Shown one piece after another: positions 32,286 to 42,984 of a DNA stretch of 64,000 nt (within the stretch, counting starts at the first letter, position 1; each line of letters starts with the position of its first letter). The position numbers and the translations under genes are program-made. This DNA comes from a virus, in the IMG/VR virus record IMGVR_UViG_3300017763_003471, positions 62,001-126,000 of that record; one strand, given 5' to 3'. The notes under the pieces were generated by a model that was not told the DNA's origin, did no database searches, and worked only from the letters and a program-made list of their open reading frames with translations.

Positions 32286-34331
32286 TTATACGTATGTTAC
32301 TGTGACTTTAACTTCACCAGCATTTGCATTTAGATGTTCTAGTGAACATTTAATCTCTAGTTCAGTTGTACCTTCATAATGAAAGTCTGGAGTTGTTGTA
32401 TATGATCCTTGACCTTCAACATCATTTTGGTCTTCTGTCATAAATCTACTAGGATCTGCTACAGTACCTATTTCTAATGACGGTACTAAATTATTAGGAC
32501 CACCCGCATAACCTGATAACGGTGTAACAACTTCTACAAGAACACTTACAACCCTAGAGTTATCTGATATACGACCTAGAGTTACAACTTCTGTAGTACC
32601 AAATGATGCACTTGGCATTGTATATGTGTGTGATAAAGAGTTTGCATCTGTAGAAGCACTATCTTGTGTAGCAACGATATTCCATTGTGTACCATCCCAT
32701 ACATGCATAGCCCATTCACCTTGTCCAGTATCAAGAATATAAACACTATCACCTGCTAATTTAACTGGAATAGCATCACGGGCCGCTATATTAGAAACAA
32801 CTGTAGTTCCTGCTTTACGAACACCTTGCTCAACATTAAGACCAACAGCATATGAACCTGTATGTCCACTTAAGATACCAAAATCATTAGTTGCTGAACC
32901 AACTGCATCTTGTAGAATAATTTCACCACCATCTGTTCTTTCTAATTGAAGAACAAAAACATTAGAACTACCTGCATAAGTTAGTCCTAACGATGCACAT
33001 GAATTCATACCAGCAAAGTTATTATTGTTTGCATCTGGTGATGTATTAACGATAGTTATAGCACTACCTTGTGCTTGACTTATAACTAAGTTACCTGCAT
33101 TTACTGATGCTGTAATATCAGTAATACCTGCCGCATTAATATCTGCGGCCATATCGTCTGCAATAGCAACTGCCATACCATATGCGGCTTGTCCTGCCGC
33201 TGTCGTACTAAAGTTTACTACTGAACCATTGATTGAAGCTGAGAACGGTGCAAACCCACCAATAAGACCGTATGCTGAACCATAAGTTGCAATATCTGAT
33301 GTTATTTCATTTGGTGCTGGACTTGCCGATGCTGTTACTTTATGGTCGGCTGTTTTTGCATTAATATCTGTGACTGCGTTTTGTACACTTACAACACCTA
33401 AACTACTTGTTATAAAAACAATATCTTCACCGTTAATATTCATGGTGTCGCCTGCTGTTGCTTGACCATTAATAACTGTTCCACGTGTAGTACTAGGAAC
33501 TTCATCTACTAATTTTAAGAAAATAGCAACACCCGTATCTGTTAAAGTTAAATCTCCTGAACCGTCGATTGCAGGATAAACAAAGTCACCTTTGTTTCCT
33601 GGTAAACCTGGAACGAAATCAATAACACCATTAGCTGGTCTTAATAAAAATCTATTTGGTCCCGGACCTGGGTGTGTTACTGTACCTACTAATCTTTCAA
33701 TATTATCTGGTGCCGCTAATTCAAATGCACCTGTTGTTGCATCCATACAAATAACATCACCTTCTTCAAAGCCATTAGCTGTTTGTTCAAGAACATAATT
33801 CATTTGAGGATTTAAATATTTGAAACGTGAATTTACGTTTGCATAGAAGTCACTTGAAACGATACCAGTTGGTAGTGGATCCAACATAGGATCACCTTCT
33901 TCATTAATTTGAAATACTACTGCACCACCTGGTACGTTAAATATACCTGTACCTGATGCACTTCTGAATGTATTGTATCTGAGTCTATCTTCTACTTGAC
34001 ATTTTACTGTGAATGCTGTTTTTTCAGAAATACTTACAATTTGTAATGCACGACCATCAGTCGCACCTGCGATAAAATCACCTACTACGATATCATAACC
34101 GTTAAACTGTCTTGCTGTTCTAGTTAAATGAGAACCATGCTGTATTGTTGTTACAGTCATATTAATTTCCCATCTATAGGCTTTAGCGTTTCCGCCACCG
34201 CCCCACCATGGGTCGCCTTTACCATCATCGTACTCCCAATTTGCTAAGGGAGTTGCTGTTAAGACGTTGCAGGGAAGAACTTTAGCCGGGACGTTTAGGT
34301 CGATTGCACTAGTCTTATAATTAATCGCCAT
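32286..34331 (-). CDS. Structural protein, fibre or baseplate associated (681 aa)
   Basis: The N-terminal 100 residues (WEINMTVTTIQHGSHLTRTARQFNGYDIVVGD) and the GDFVYPAIDGSG region look like a beta-rich virion protein; Ala/Gly/Asn-rich stretches follow, then a globular C-terminus with HYEGTTELEIKC. In the middle of the fibre block. No exact T4 counterpart can be named. Confidence 0.75.
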   Translation of the reverse strand: MAINYKTSAIDLNVPAKVLPCNVLTATPLANWEYDDGKGDPWWGGGGNAKAYRWEINMTVTTIQHGSHLTRTARQFNGYDIVVGDFIAGATDGRALQIVSISEKTAFTVKCQVEDRLRYNTFRSASGTGIFNVPGGAVVFQINEEGDPMLDPLPTGIVSSDFYANVNSRFKYLNPQMNYVLEQTANGFEEGDVICMDATTGAFELAAPDNIERLVGTVTHPGPGPNRFLLRPANGVIDFVPGLPGNKGDFVYPAIDGSGDLTLTDTGVAIFLKLVDEVPSTTRGTVINGQATAGDTMNINGEDIVFITSSLGVVSVQNAVTDINAKTADHKVTASASPAPNEITSDIATYGSAYGLIGGFAPFSASINGSVVNFSTTAAGQAAYGMAVAIADDMAADINAAGITDITASVNAGNLVISQAQGSAITIVNTSPDANNNNFAGMNSCASLGLTYAGSSNVFVLQLERTDGGEIILQDAVGSATNDFGILSGHTGSYAVGLNVEQGVRKAGTTVVSNIAARDAIPVKLAGDSVYILDTGQGEWAMHVWDGTQWNIVATQDSASTDANSLSHTYTMPSASFGTTEVVTLGRISDNSRVVSVLVEVVTPLSGYAGGPNNLVPSLEIGTVADPSRFMTEDQNDVEGQGSYTTTPDFHYEGTTELEIKCSLEHLNANAGEVKVTVTYV

Positions 34332-34348
34332 TCAAAGTATTCCTATTC

Positions 34349-37300
34349 TTACATCATTGTAAACATGATCCATGCATGAGTATCAGTACCAAATGAACGA
34401 GAAGCGCCTGTGTCTGCTTCTCTAAGTTTTAATGTTACTACTGATGAGCCTAGTGAACCGAACGCTGTCGGAGAACCAGCTACCCCACCACCTGCTACTG
34501 TACGAGTTGAAATATCTTTGTTCAGTGGCATGATAACATATTGGTTAGATGCTCTTGCATATCCATATATTAATATATTAGCTGGCGGATAACTATGACC
34601 TGAGAAAGTAATCTCTACGTCACCGCCTGTAGTTGATAAAATTGTTGCACTTACACCAGTTGAAGCATTTGAGATTGAACTCAAGCTACCATTAGTTGCA
34701 TAGTTTAACTTAAATCGTTCAGTAGAAGTTCCACCTCCACCTCCGCCACCGCCTGACGGCGCCGCTGGTGCATATGATGAGCTTCCGCTGTTCCATGTTA
34801 ATACATCACCATTGTTTGGTGTATCTGTAGAAACATCTGATAATTCTGTAATTGATTCACTTGTTAAATCTGCCGCACTTGCCGAAGCCGCTACAAATTT
34901 AGTACCATCCCATTCTAAGTATTGACCTGCTGAGATACCTGAAATGTTAACATCGTTTAAGTCTCCAACAGAAGAACTTGATAAGTTTGGTGTTCCACCT
35001 GCCGCCGCCGGTGCCCACTCTGATCCTGTCCAAGATAGAACTTGACCTGAACTTGGTGCTGTTGCAGAAACATTTTGTAAATCACCAATATTTGCATTCA
35101 AAGAGAATGTGTTAGTGTTTAATTGTAAACCTGTACCTGCTGTATAAGATGTACCACCTAGTAAGTTACCTGCATCTGTTAAGTCATCAACATCTGTAGG
35201 AATAGTTGGTTTATTCTTAATATTTGTGTAGTCCATTACATCTTGGCTGTTAAACATCAAGTTTGAACCTGTTGTATTAAGAGTGTTGTCACCAATGTAT
35301 AATGAGTTATCACTTAAGAATAAGTGTCTAATTTTGTTACTTGCACTACCAATATCATATGTAGCATTTGTATCTGGTAAGATATGAAAATCAAATTGAC
35401 CCATGTATGTTTCAACATCTGAGTCACCATATGATGATCCGCCACCTGATACAGTAGAGAAACTAAAGTTACCAGAACCGTCAGTTGTAAGAACTTGACC
35501 AGTAGTACCTGAAGGCATAGTTAAATCACTTAATGCACTTGGTATAGTAGGTGCACCTGTTAAAGATGAATATGCTCCATCGAATAACGAAGGTGTATTA
35601 GTTAAGTTATTATAGTCGCCATCGAATGTACTATACGTTGAAAGATCCGGTGGAGTAAATGTGAATTGTCCTGATGCACTATTATAAGCTAATGACCCAC
35701 CGCCATTTGCTGTACCATTTGAAACACTTAATGCATTCAATGTTACAATACTTGGTTTATTAGTCAAGTCATCGTAATCACCACTGAATGTGCTGTAGCT
35801 TGATAAATCTGCTGGAGCAAATGTAAATGCACCTGTAGAACTATTGTAAGCTAATCCACCACTACCTGATGCCGCGCCTGTTGAAACTGAAATTGCGTTT
35901 CTGGCATCTGCATCTGTATAAGTAGTACCTACATTTGTGTTCTCAATCGTAATTGGAGCACCTGGTGTCGGTGATGGTAGAATATTAATACCTGGACCAG
36001 CTTGTAGTAATACGTTTACTCTATTATCTACTAATGCATCTGTGTAATAAAGATTTGTTGCACCACCCGGTAAATCATCTGTAGATTTAGAATTGAAATT
36101 TGAATCAAATCTTGCTGTAGTATAGTAATAATTTGAAGAACCTTCTGCTACATCATCTGTTGTTGATATTGAAAATTCATTTTCTGGTTCAAATTGACTT
36201 GCTGATGAATTCCATTTTAGAACTTGACCGTTAGTAATACCTGATGTGTCTACATCCAGTAAGTCAGTCATCGCCGCATTTAATGTGAATAAACCTAAAG
36301 TATTATTGTATTGTAAACCAACGCCTGCACTTAAATCTGTTAGAGATATACCTGCACCACCTGTAGCAGTTGAGTCTGCCGCCGGTGACCATTCTGTACC
36401 TGTCCATTTTAAAACATGACCAGTAGTTGGTGTAGCTGTACTTACGTTTGATAAATCACCTAGTGATATATCTAAATTTTGAATTGTTGCACCATTGAAA
36501 TCTACTGTACCTGAGAATGATGAAGATCCGTTTGATGAGATATTACCACCGAACCCTGCTGAGCCACTTGTATTATCAAGTAGAACATTGCCGTTAGTAT
36601 CGTATATGTTACCTTCAAATGCTTGAGCCTGAACTGTTCCTGTCGATTGAATACCTGCAAACTGTACATTATCTGTAGTAGAAAGTGCTTGGTTAGATGT
36701 AGGTATATTTACTGTCTGATTTTCCCAATCACCTGATGTATTATTATATACTAAGAACTGACCATCTGTTGTGCCTGTTACTGTAACGTCACTTAAATCA
36801 TCAATAGTTTGAACATTTGATGAACCAGCTAAATTTGATAAGTCTACAGTGTTACCATTTGCTATAGTTAATATATTGGTTGAAGTATTAAATGATAAAG
36901 TTTGATTATCTGTATCTGTAAACATACCAGCAAAATCAACTGTATTTTGTCCTGAAATTGTTAACTGCGTTCCGCTTAATGCTAGAGTTTGTGAACCTCC
37001 ACCTAGTAAACTATTTGTGTCTGTCAAATCTGAAACATCTGCCGGTATATTGGCTTCATTAGCTAATGGTACCCAGTTACCTGCATGAGCAAAATATCCT
37101 TTGCCGGTTGCGTGAACATGAGCAAACATACCGTGGTATGTAGTTGCACTTGGTAAATCACCTAATGTAGCATAAACGTTAGCAAATAAAACTTTATTGC
37201 CACCCATATCTAAATCTGAACTTGTTACAGCCGAATTAGCAGGTTGTGGTTCCCATTGACTATTAATTTGTGACCAAGTTAATACTTCACCGTTTTGCGG

Positions 37301-38806
37301 GACATTAGCCATCATTCCGCCAACGCCACCTGCATCTACATCTGATAAATCAGCTAATTGTGATGCACCGCCACCGCCTGCTAGAGTTGATAAATCTACA
37401 GTATTACCATTAGCGATTGTTAATATGTTTGTGCCTGTATTAAAAGATAATGTTTGATTATCTGTGTCTGTAAACATACCTGCGAAATCAACTGTGTTAC
37501 CACTTGATATCGTAAGTTGTGTTCCAGCTAATGTTAAACTCTGTGGTGTGCCTGCTAGTAAACTACTTGTATCTGTTAAGTCTGATACGTCTGCTGGTAT
37601 TGTAGGCTTATTAGATAGATTATTATAATCAGTACTGATAAGTGAACCTATGTCAACTGAGTTACCAGAAGAAATTGCTATCTGTGTACCGTTTAATGCA
37701 AGTGTTTGTGGTGTAGAACTTCCTCCACCTCCTGCACCTTGTGGGTCAGCCGCTAACCATTGACTACCGTTATATGTTAAAACTTGTCCTGCATTACCTG
37801 TTACTGTAAGAGTATCAGCCGCTACCGCAGTACCTTGAAAAGTTTCAGCGTAAATGTCGTTAAATTTGAATGTTGCAGAACCAATATCAAATGTATTTGT
37901 TACTGTCGGAACAGTTGATTGGTCTAATCTTACGAATGGGTCATCATCATTATATGATGGTAATGTAATTGTGTTACCACCTGATATTGTAAGTGATTGA
38001 CCTAATAAAGAAAGAGTTTGTGGGACGCCTGCGCCTCCACCGCCTCCACCACCTGTTGGTTGTGAAGCAACCCATGTTGAACCATTCCATGTTAATACTT
38101 CGCCTTGTGCAGAACCTACAATAGTAAGATTGTCTGCTAGTAAGGCTGTACCTTGGAATGTTTCAGCGTAAATATCGTTAAATCTTTTTAATGAAGAACC
38201 TATATCAAAAGTATTATCAACAGTAGGAATACTATGAGCATCTAATCTGATATATTTTGAATCTGTTTCTGCTTTTGAATATACGTCTAAGTTTGTTCTT
38301 GCTGTTGTAGTGTCGGCTACATCGGATAAATTATTTGCAATCTCTAACATGCCATTGACATTTGCTGTTAAGTCAATAGTTAGAGTATCATTTGCTTCTG
38401 AGATAGAAAGGCCAGTTCCAACTGTAATACTCTTTGTTTCAAGTGTAGTTCCTGCTGTATTGTTGCCTTTTATAAGTCCTAGACCAGTACCTAAGTTTGT
38501 ACCGTCTGTTAATCCTGATTGTGAGGCTCCTGCTACATCAAGTACTAATGCAGTACCGTTGTCTGTAATAGTTAAATTCGTGCCGGCTATAATACTTTTT
38601 AATTCTAGGGCTGTGCCTGTAGCCTGTCCTAATCCAACTCCAGTACCTGTATTAAGTACAGTAGTTAAACCAGCGCCTCCAGTTGCACCCGTATTAGTTG
38701 CGTTTACAAACGCATTTTCACTAGCATCATAAACTAAAATTTGGCTATCCGACAAATTGCCAACTAGTTTAAATGTAGGACTAAATGGTTGTGCGTTAAT
38801 GCTCAT
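34349..38806 (-). CDS. Long repetitive tail-fibre protein (1485 aa)
   Basis: Composed of recurring modules: FDIGS-FKFNDIYAETFQGTA, PQTL-L-GTQLTISSGNTVDFAGMF, TDNQTLSFNT-TNILTIANGN, and LSDV--GQVL-WNGS-W-P. The same modules appear in the 1593-aa and 265-aa proteins, pointing to gene-internal shuffling. Poly-glycine linkers (e.g. around residue 255) separate blocks. Ends in a globular domain (~1370-1485). Confidence 0.88.
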   Translation of the reverse strand: MSINAQPFSPTFKLVGNLSDSQILVYDASENAFVNATNTGATGGAGLTTVLNTGTGVGLGQATGTALELKSIIAGTNLTITDNGTALVLDVAGASQSGLTDGTNLGTGLGLIKGNNTAGTTLETKSITVGTGLSISEANDTLTIDLTANVNGMLEIANNLSDVADTTTARTNLDVYSKAETDSKYIRLDAHSIPTVDNTFDIGSSLKRFNDIYAETFQGTALLADNLTIVGSAQGEVLTWNGSTWVASQPTGGGGGGGAGVPQTLSLLGQSLTISGGNTITLPSYNDDDPFVRLDQSTVPTVTNTFDIGSATFKFNDIYAETFQGTAVAADTLTVTGNAGQVLTYNGSQWLAADPQGAGGGGSSTPQTLALNGTQIAISSGNSVDIGSLISTDYNNLSNKPTIPADVSDLTDTSSLLAGTPQSLTLAGTQLTISSGNTVDFAGMFTDTDNQTLSFNTGTNILTIANGNTVDLSTLAGGGGASQLADLSDVDAGGVGGMMANVPQNGEVLTWSQINSQWEPQPANSAVTSSDLDMGGNKVLFANVYATLGDLPSATTYHGMFAHVHATGKGYFAHAGNWVPLANEANIPADVSDLTDTNSLLGGGSQTLALSGTQLTISGQNTVDFAGMFTDTDNQTLSFNTSTNILTIANGNTVDLSNLAGSSNVQTIDDLSDVTVTGTTDGQFLVYNNTSGDWENQTVNIPTSNQALSTTDNVQFAGIQSTGTVQAQAFEGNIYDTNGNVLLDNTSGSAGFGGNISSNGSSSFSGTVDFNGATIQNLDISLGDLSNVSTATPTTGHVLKWTGTEWSPAADSTATGGAGISLTDLSAGVGLQYNNTLGLFTLNAAMTDLLDVDTSGITNGQVLKWNSSASQFEPENEFSISTTDDVAEGSSNYYYTTARFDSNFNSKSTDDLPGGATNLYYTDALVDNRVNVLLQAGPGINILPSPTPGAPITIENTNVGTTYTDADARNAISVSTGAASGSGGLAYNSSTGAFTFAPADLSSYSTFSGDYDDLTNKPSIVTLNALSVSNGTANGGGSLAYNSASGQFTFTPPDLSTYSTFDGDYNNLTNTPSLFDGAYSSLTGAPTIPSALSDLTMPSGTTGQVLTTDGSGNFSFSTVSGGGSSYGDSDVETYMGQFDFHILPDTNATYDIGSASNKIRHLFLSDNSLYIGDNTLNTTGSNLMFNSQDVMDYTNIKNKPTIPTDVDDLTDAGNLLGGTSYTAGTGLQLNTNTFSLNANIGDLQNVSATAPSSGQVLSWTGSEWAPAAAGGTPNLSSSSVGDLNDVNISGISAGQYLEWDGTKFVAASASAADLTSESITELSDVSTDTPNNGDVLTWNSGSSSYAPAAPSGGGGGGGGTSTERFKLNYATNGSLSSISNASTGVSATILSTTGGDVEITFSGHSYPPANILIYGYARASNQYVIMPLNKDISTRTVAGGGVAGSPTAFGSLGSSVVTLKLREADTGASRSFGTDTHAWIMFTMM

Positions 38807-38818
38807 ATCTGTGTTCCT

Positions 38819-39190
38819 TTAGTAATTCAAAAAGATTTTCTCTATATAACCTGCTTGAGTAAAATCTGATATACCCAATGAAGTTCTATCTAAAGATGCT
38901 CTTAAATAAACTAAGTTAGCCACGAATGTGAAGCCTTCAACTCCTGTGAAATTTGTGTAGTCTTTATATGGTAATCCGCTAAAAAGTATGTCAAACCAAT
39001 CATCTTCTGTTGGATTAGTTGCCAATGTTCCTTGTATTTTAACTCTTCCCGATAATGCTTGTCCGTAAATAGCTACTGTATGTATCCCATCTGTATAACC
39101 GTAATAGCTATCACCAGGGACTGCATTTCCAGTAGTATCTAATTCAAGACTACCTGTTTGTGGTAAAAGTGTAACTGTTTTACGTGCCAT
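38819..39190 (-). CDS. Small virion protein (123 aa)
   Basis: All-beta protein; the segment GRVKIQGTLATNPTEDDWFDI resembles a module found in phage structural proteins that cap or connect fibres. It is first in the fibre transcription unit, behind a late motif that overlaps the previous stop codon. Exact role unknown. Confidence 0.72.
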   Translation of the reverse strand: MARKTVTLLPQTGSLELDTTGNAVPGDSYYGYTDGIHTVAIYGQALSGRVKIQGTLATNPTEDDWFDILFSGLPYKDYTNFTGVEGFTFVANLVYLRASLDRTSLGISDFTQAGYIEKIFLNY

Positions 39191-39245
39191 ATATTCTTCA
39201 ACCCTTCGTAATTAACCTGTATAGTTTGTTCAATAATAACTATAC

Positions 39246-39959
39246 TTATTTATCTAAATCACTTAATAGCACGGCTTTTGTTATGGTACCAATACACTCA
39301 CTTGCAACGAAAGTTAGCAAGTCTGCATCGATTTTATCTAGGCAATATATAGCATATAGCTGATATTGGTGATGAATATGTCTTTTCTTTTGATGTGTTC
39401 GTAAATAGACAGGGTCATATCGTTTCATATTAGAGTTGAGTCTATAATTTGTATTATGTGCGTACATTTTATATAAATCATGCCCTGTATGGTCAATGAA
39501 ATCTCTGTTAGGTTTGAATACTATCTTATATTTGTATGTTTTGAACCATAGATTATTTTTTAGTTCTACTCTACGGTCAAAACTATCCAATACTTCTTTG
39601 AGATTTTCAACTAGTGGTTCAGCGTAAGATTTGTGTAAATCTACATATCTATTTCTAGCTTCTTCGTAGTCTGATTTATACTTAAAATAAGCATGTGTAT
39701 GAGCACCATTATTGAATTTTATGTCTTTAAATTTTCTTAAGAAATTATAACAATTAACTCTAACAGATTTTTCTTCATCTGTTGATGGCATGTCAAACCA
39801 CCATTCATTGATTGCGTTTGGATTGCTTTCAAAATGTCTTTTGAAAAACAAACTGTCTTTGTCTGGAAATCCGTAGAGTCTTTTGTATGTTATTTTGTAC
39901 GGGTGTGTTCCATAAAATAATTTAGCTACTTTCTCAGTATACAAACTCAATCCTATCAT
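39246..39959 (-). CDS. Unknown protein (237 aa)
   Basis: Basic, Tyr-, His- and Asn-rich, no membrane segment; a His-rich part KKRHIHHQYQLYAIYCL near 195-212. Its start lies inside the last 26 bp of clpA, so translation is coupled to it. Co-occurrence suggests a link to the unfoldase, perhaps as adaptor or substrate. Confidence 0.65.
   Translation of the reverse strand: MIGLSLYTEKVAKLFYGTHPYKITYKRLYGFPDKDSLFFKRHFESNPNAINEWWFDMPSTDEEKSVRVNCYNFLRKFKDIKFNNGAHTHAYFKYKSDYEEARNRYVDLHKSYAEPLVENLKEVLDSFDRRVELKNNLWFKTYKYKIVFKPNRDFIDHTGHDLYKMYAHNTNYRLNSNMKRYDPVYLRTHQKKRHIHHQYQLYAIYCLDKIDADLLTFVASECIGTITKAVLLSDLDK
39247..39254 (-). promoter_or_regulatory. T4-like late promoter motif of the fibre operon
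   Basis: GATAAATA overlapping the stop codon of the 237-aa gene and 57 bp before the start at 39190. Confidence 0.6.
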
Positions 39960-42150
39960 CTACAATTTTGATAGTTACCAGTCCACCATCAACAAGTTTA
40001 CCAAATAATATTTCTTTTGATAACGGCTTTTTAATGTAATCGTTGACTACACGTTGTAAAGGTCTCGCTCCCATATCAGGTTGATATCCTTTATTTCTCA
40101 GCCATGTTTTTGCTTTTGCTGATAATTTAATAGTTACATTTTTATCTGATAACATTTCATTAATTTCTTTGATTGTTTTGGTAACAATCATGTCTATATG
40201 TTCACGTTCTAATGAAACAAATTCAACCATTGCGTCAAGTCTATTTCTAAACTCTGGTGTAAAGAATTTCTTAACTGCTTCGTATGAAGCACCTTCATTT
40301 GAATTCGTGAACCCTATAGCACTCTTAGATTGTTGTGCCGCTCCTAAGTTACTAGTCATTATAAGAATAACATTGCTAAAGTCTGCTGTTTTACCAGTTG
40401 AACTAGTCAAACGACCATCGTCCATAACTTGTAATAAGAGGTTCATTACACTTGGGTGGGCTTTCTCAACTTCGTCTAATAGAACAACACAATTAGGTGT
40501 TTCATCTACATCACTGATTAGTTGTCCAGCACCAGCCCCGCCGTCGGCGTGTCCTACGTACCCTGGAGGGGCACCGATAAGTTTAGATACAGAATGTTGT
40601 TCCATGTATTCTGACATATCGTACTTTCTAAGTTTAACATCAAGATTTTCTGCTAACTGTCTACACAATTCAGTTTTACCTGTTCCTGTTGGACCTACAA
40701 ACAAGAATGAACCAATAGGTTTATTTCTTGCTCTCATACCTGATTTAGATACGAGTATAGATTCAACTAATGAACCAACTGCTTTGTCTTGTCCAAATAG
40801 TTTTGTCTTAATATTTTCTTCTAGTTTTTCATAGTTTGCATTTTGTTTTGCATCTATCATTTCTAAAGGAATTCTTGTAATTTTTGAAATAGCTTGTTCT
40901 ATTTCTGCCTTATTAATTTTGCCCTTGTGCTTGTGTAACTTTGCTCTTGCACCTGCTACATCAAGGACATCAATCGCTCTATCAGGATTGAACTTACCAT
41001 GCATATATCTTTCTGCTAATTCAACTGCTAAGTCTATAGACTCGTTTGTGTATTCAACTTCGTGATATGCTTCGTAATATTGTTTCAAGCCTTTCAAAAT
41101 TAATTTTGTATTTTCTTTGTTTGGTTGTTCAATAACTAGTTTTTGAAAACGTCTTTGTAATGCTCTATCTTTTTCAAAGTTTTCTCTGTATTCTTCACTT
41201 GTTGTTGCACCAATACAATGTAATTTACCACTTGCTAACAGTGGTTTTAATAAGTTTGCAATATCTATGTTAGACCCACCTGCCGAACCTGCACCCATAA
41301 TCATATGAATTTCATCAATGAATAATATTACATTATCTTTACTTGACAGTTGGTCAAATACTGCTTTCGCTCTTTCTTCAAATTCACCACGATACTTTGT
41401 ACCTGCTACAAGCGATGTAACATCTAGTGAATAAACTGTTTTGTCTTTTAATATCTCTGGTACATGACCTTCGCCAATCATCAATGCAAGACCTTCTGCT
41501 ATTGCAGTTTTACCTACTCCAGGTTCACCTACAATAATAGCATTATTCTTTTTACGTCTTGCTAGTACCTCTGTTAATTCAATTAACTCATCTTCCCGTC
41601 CAATAACTGGATCAATTACTCCGTCTAATGCTTGTTGATTTAAATCTAAACAATAGTCTTCAAATCTTACTGGTGCTCCTTGACCCGGAGGACCTGCCAT
41701 GTCTCTACCTTGTTGCGTACCGTAATATTCTTTTCTTAGAATATCGATTGCTTTATCTCTTGTTACACCTGATTGTTTTAGAATGTAATAAGCAGTAGAA
41801 CCATTTTCACTCAATAGAGAAACAAATATATCTCTTACTTGAAGTTTAGAACGACCACTAAAGATTACCTGTGTTACTGCACGATTGAAAACACGGTCTA
41901 ATGATAGAGTTTTTCTAGGTACACTATTATCTTCACCTTTTGTAATATCATCACGTTCATTTAGATACTTTTCTAGTTCTTCTAAAATAAATCTAACGTC
42001 ACATTTCATTTTCGTAAGCATGTCGCTAACATCTTGTTCTTCTATAATTGAATATAAAAGATGTTCTAGTGTCACATATTCATGTGCTAAAGAATTTGCA
42101 TGTTGTACGGCACGTTCAATCGAAACATTTACTCTATCTGCTTTACTCAT
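39934..42150 (-). CDS. clpA: ClpA-type AAA+ unfoldase
   Basis: 738 residues, normal ClpA length. N-domain (residues 1-140), first AAA with GEPGVGKT at 208-215 and a Walker B LFIDEIH, second AAA with GPTGTGKT and VLLDEVEKAH, and sensor regions (TSNLGA). The loop SAIGFTNSNEG keeps the IGF/IGL tripeptide by which ClpA/ClpX dock to ClpP; no clpP is in the window, so it may capture host ClpP. Overlaps the J-domain gene by 8 bp. Confidence 0.95.
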   Translation of the reverse strand: MSKADRVNVSIERAVQHANSLAHEYVTLEHLLYSIIEEQDVSDMLTKMKCDVRFILEELEKYLNERDDITKGEDNSVPRKTLSLDRVFNRAVTQVIFSGRSKLQVRDIFVSLLSENGSTAYYILKQSGVTRDKAIDILRKEYYGTQQGRDMAGPPGQGAPVRFEDYCLDLNQQALDGVIDPVIGREDELIELTEVLARRKKNNAIIVGEPGVGKTAIAEGLALMIGEGHVPEILKDKTVYSLDVTSLVAGTKYRGEFEERAKAVFDQLSSKDNVILFIDEIHMIMGAGSAGGSNIDIANLLKPLLASGKLHCIGATTSEEYRENFEKDRALQRRFQKLVIEQPNKENTKLILKGLKQYYEAYHEVEYTNESIDLAVELAERYMHGKFNPDRAIDVLDVAGARAKLHKHKGKINKAEIEQAISKITRIPLEMIDAKQNANYEKLEENIKTKLFGQDKAVGSLVESILVSKSGMRARNKPIGSFLFVGPTGTGKTELCRQLAENLDVKLRKYDMSEYMEQHSVSKLIGAPPGYVGHADGGAGAGQLISDVDETPNCVVLLDEVEKAHPSVMNLLLQVMDDGRLTSSTGKTADFSNVILIMTSNLGAAQQSKSAIGFTNSNEGASYEAVKKFFTPEFRNRLDAMVEFVSLEREHIDMIVTKTIKEINEMLSDKNVTIKLSAKAKTWLRNKGYQPDMGARPLQRVVNDYIKKPLSKEILFGKLVDGGLVTIKIVDDRIEFVY

Positions 42151-42529
42151 TGTCTTCCTTGAATTTTATTTTAAGTGACAAGTCACCTAGTATTTTTTTA
42201 ACAACAATAGTATCATTAATTCTAGTCTCATAAGGAACCATTACATCGAAAGGAACATCCTGACACATGAATGTTTGTCTAGTGCCTAAGATTAAAGATA
42301 AGTCTTGCTTTGTTATAGGGACTGTTATGCTGAGTGTCCTTACAACACCATTATCGGGTTTTTTATCTTTTAACTGTATATAAGCAAGTCGTACCTTATC
42401 AAATGTTTCTCTGTCACCGTCACCAGTGTCAGGATGATGCTTCTTCATAAGCCTTTTGTAAGACTGTCTGATATCATCTGTTGTAGAATATTTATCGATT
42501 TTTAAAACTGAGTATGGATTGTCTGTCAT
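42143..42529 (-). CDS. J-domain protein
   Basis: 128 residues. Residues 4-55 are a J domain with an intact HPD (KKHHPDTGDGD), so it can stimulate a host DnaK. The C-terminal ~65 residues (RTLSITVPITKQDLSLILG) resemble a single DnaJ substrate-binding beta domain. Lies directly before clpA, suggesting delivery of clients to the unfoldase. Confidence 0.88.
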   Translation of the reverse strand: MTDNPYSVLKIDKYSTTDDIRQSYKRLMKKHHPDTGDGDRETFDKVRLAYIQLKDKKPDNGVVRTLSITVPITKQDLSLILGTRQTFMCQDVPFDVMVPYETRINDTIVVKKILGDLSLKIKFKEDNE

Positions 42530-42984
42530 TTGAGAAAATTAGAAAGAAAGCCATCTTCCTTATCGACTTCAATTTCTACTTCGCTTTGTGAATTGATTTC
42601 TTCAAGGGTCTTATCTGCTTCTTCGTAATATTCTCTATACGCAACTATGACTGATTGTTGTTGGTCTAATAATTCTAAAATGTCTGCTATGTTGAATGAT
42701 AACTTTTCATAGTCTTCTGCATCTAACCCAAAAATAACAATGGCTTTACCGTCTTTTTCTAACTTAGCGAATTCTTCTTCAACGTTTTCTCTTGTCATTA
42801 CAATAAAGTCAACGTTACGCATATTCAATGTTTTTGTTTCAGGCAAAATTAACTCAGGCCGCTCAACTGGTTTGGGCGTATATGTTACTGATTTTGGAAC
42901 TGACCCGCAACTAGTTAATAGGAACGTAGTTAGGGTTAGCAATATCAGGACATGTGGTATTTGCTTTACTTTTCTTAGTAACAT
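42526..42984 (-). CDS. Outer-membrane spanin (o-spanin) lipoprotein
   Basis: 152 residues. A signal peptide with lipobox LLTSC gives an acylated Cys near residue 26. The mature part is proline-rich first (PKPVERPELILP) then helical (ILELLDQQQSVIVAYREYY). Its 5' end overlaps the i-spanin gene by 74 bp, the classic embedded layout. In two-component spanins this subunit sits in the outer membrane. Confidence 0.72.
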   Translation of the reverse strand: MLLRKVKQIPHVLILLTLTTFLLTSCGSVPKSVTYTPKPVERPELILPETKTLNMRNVDFIVMTRENVEEEFAKLEKDGKAIVIFGLDAEDYEKLSFNIADILELLDQQQSVIVAYREYYEEADKTLEEINSQSEVEIEVDKEDGFLSNFLK

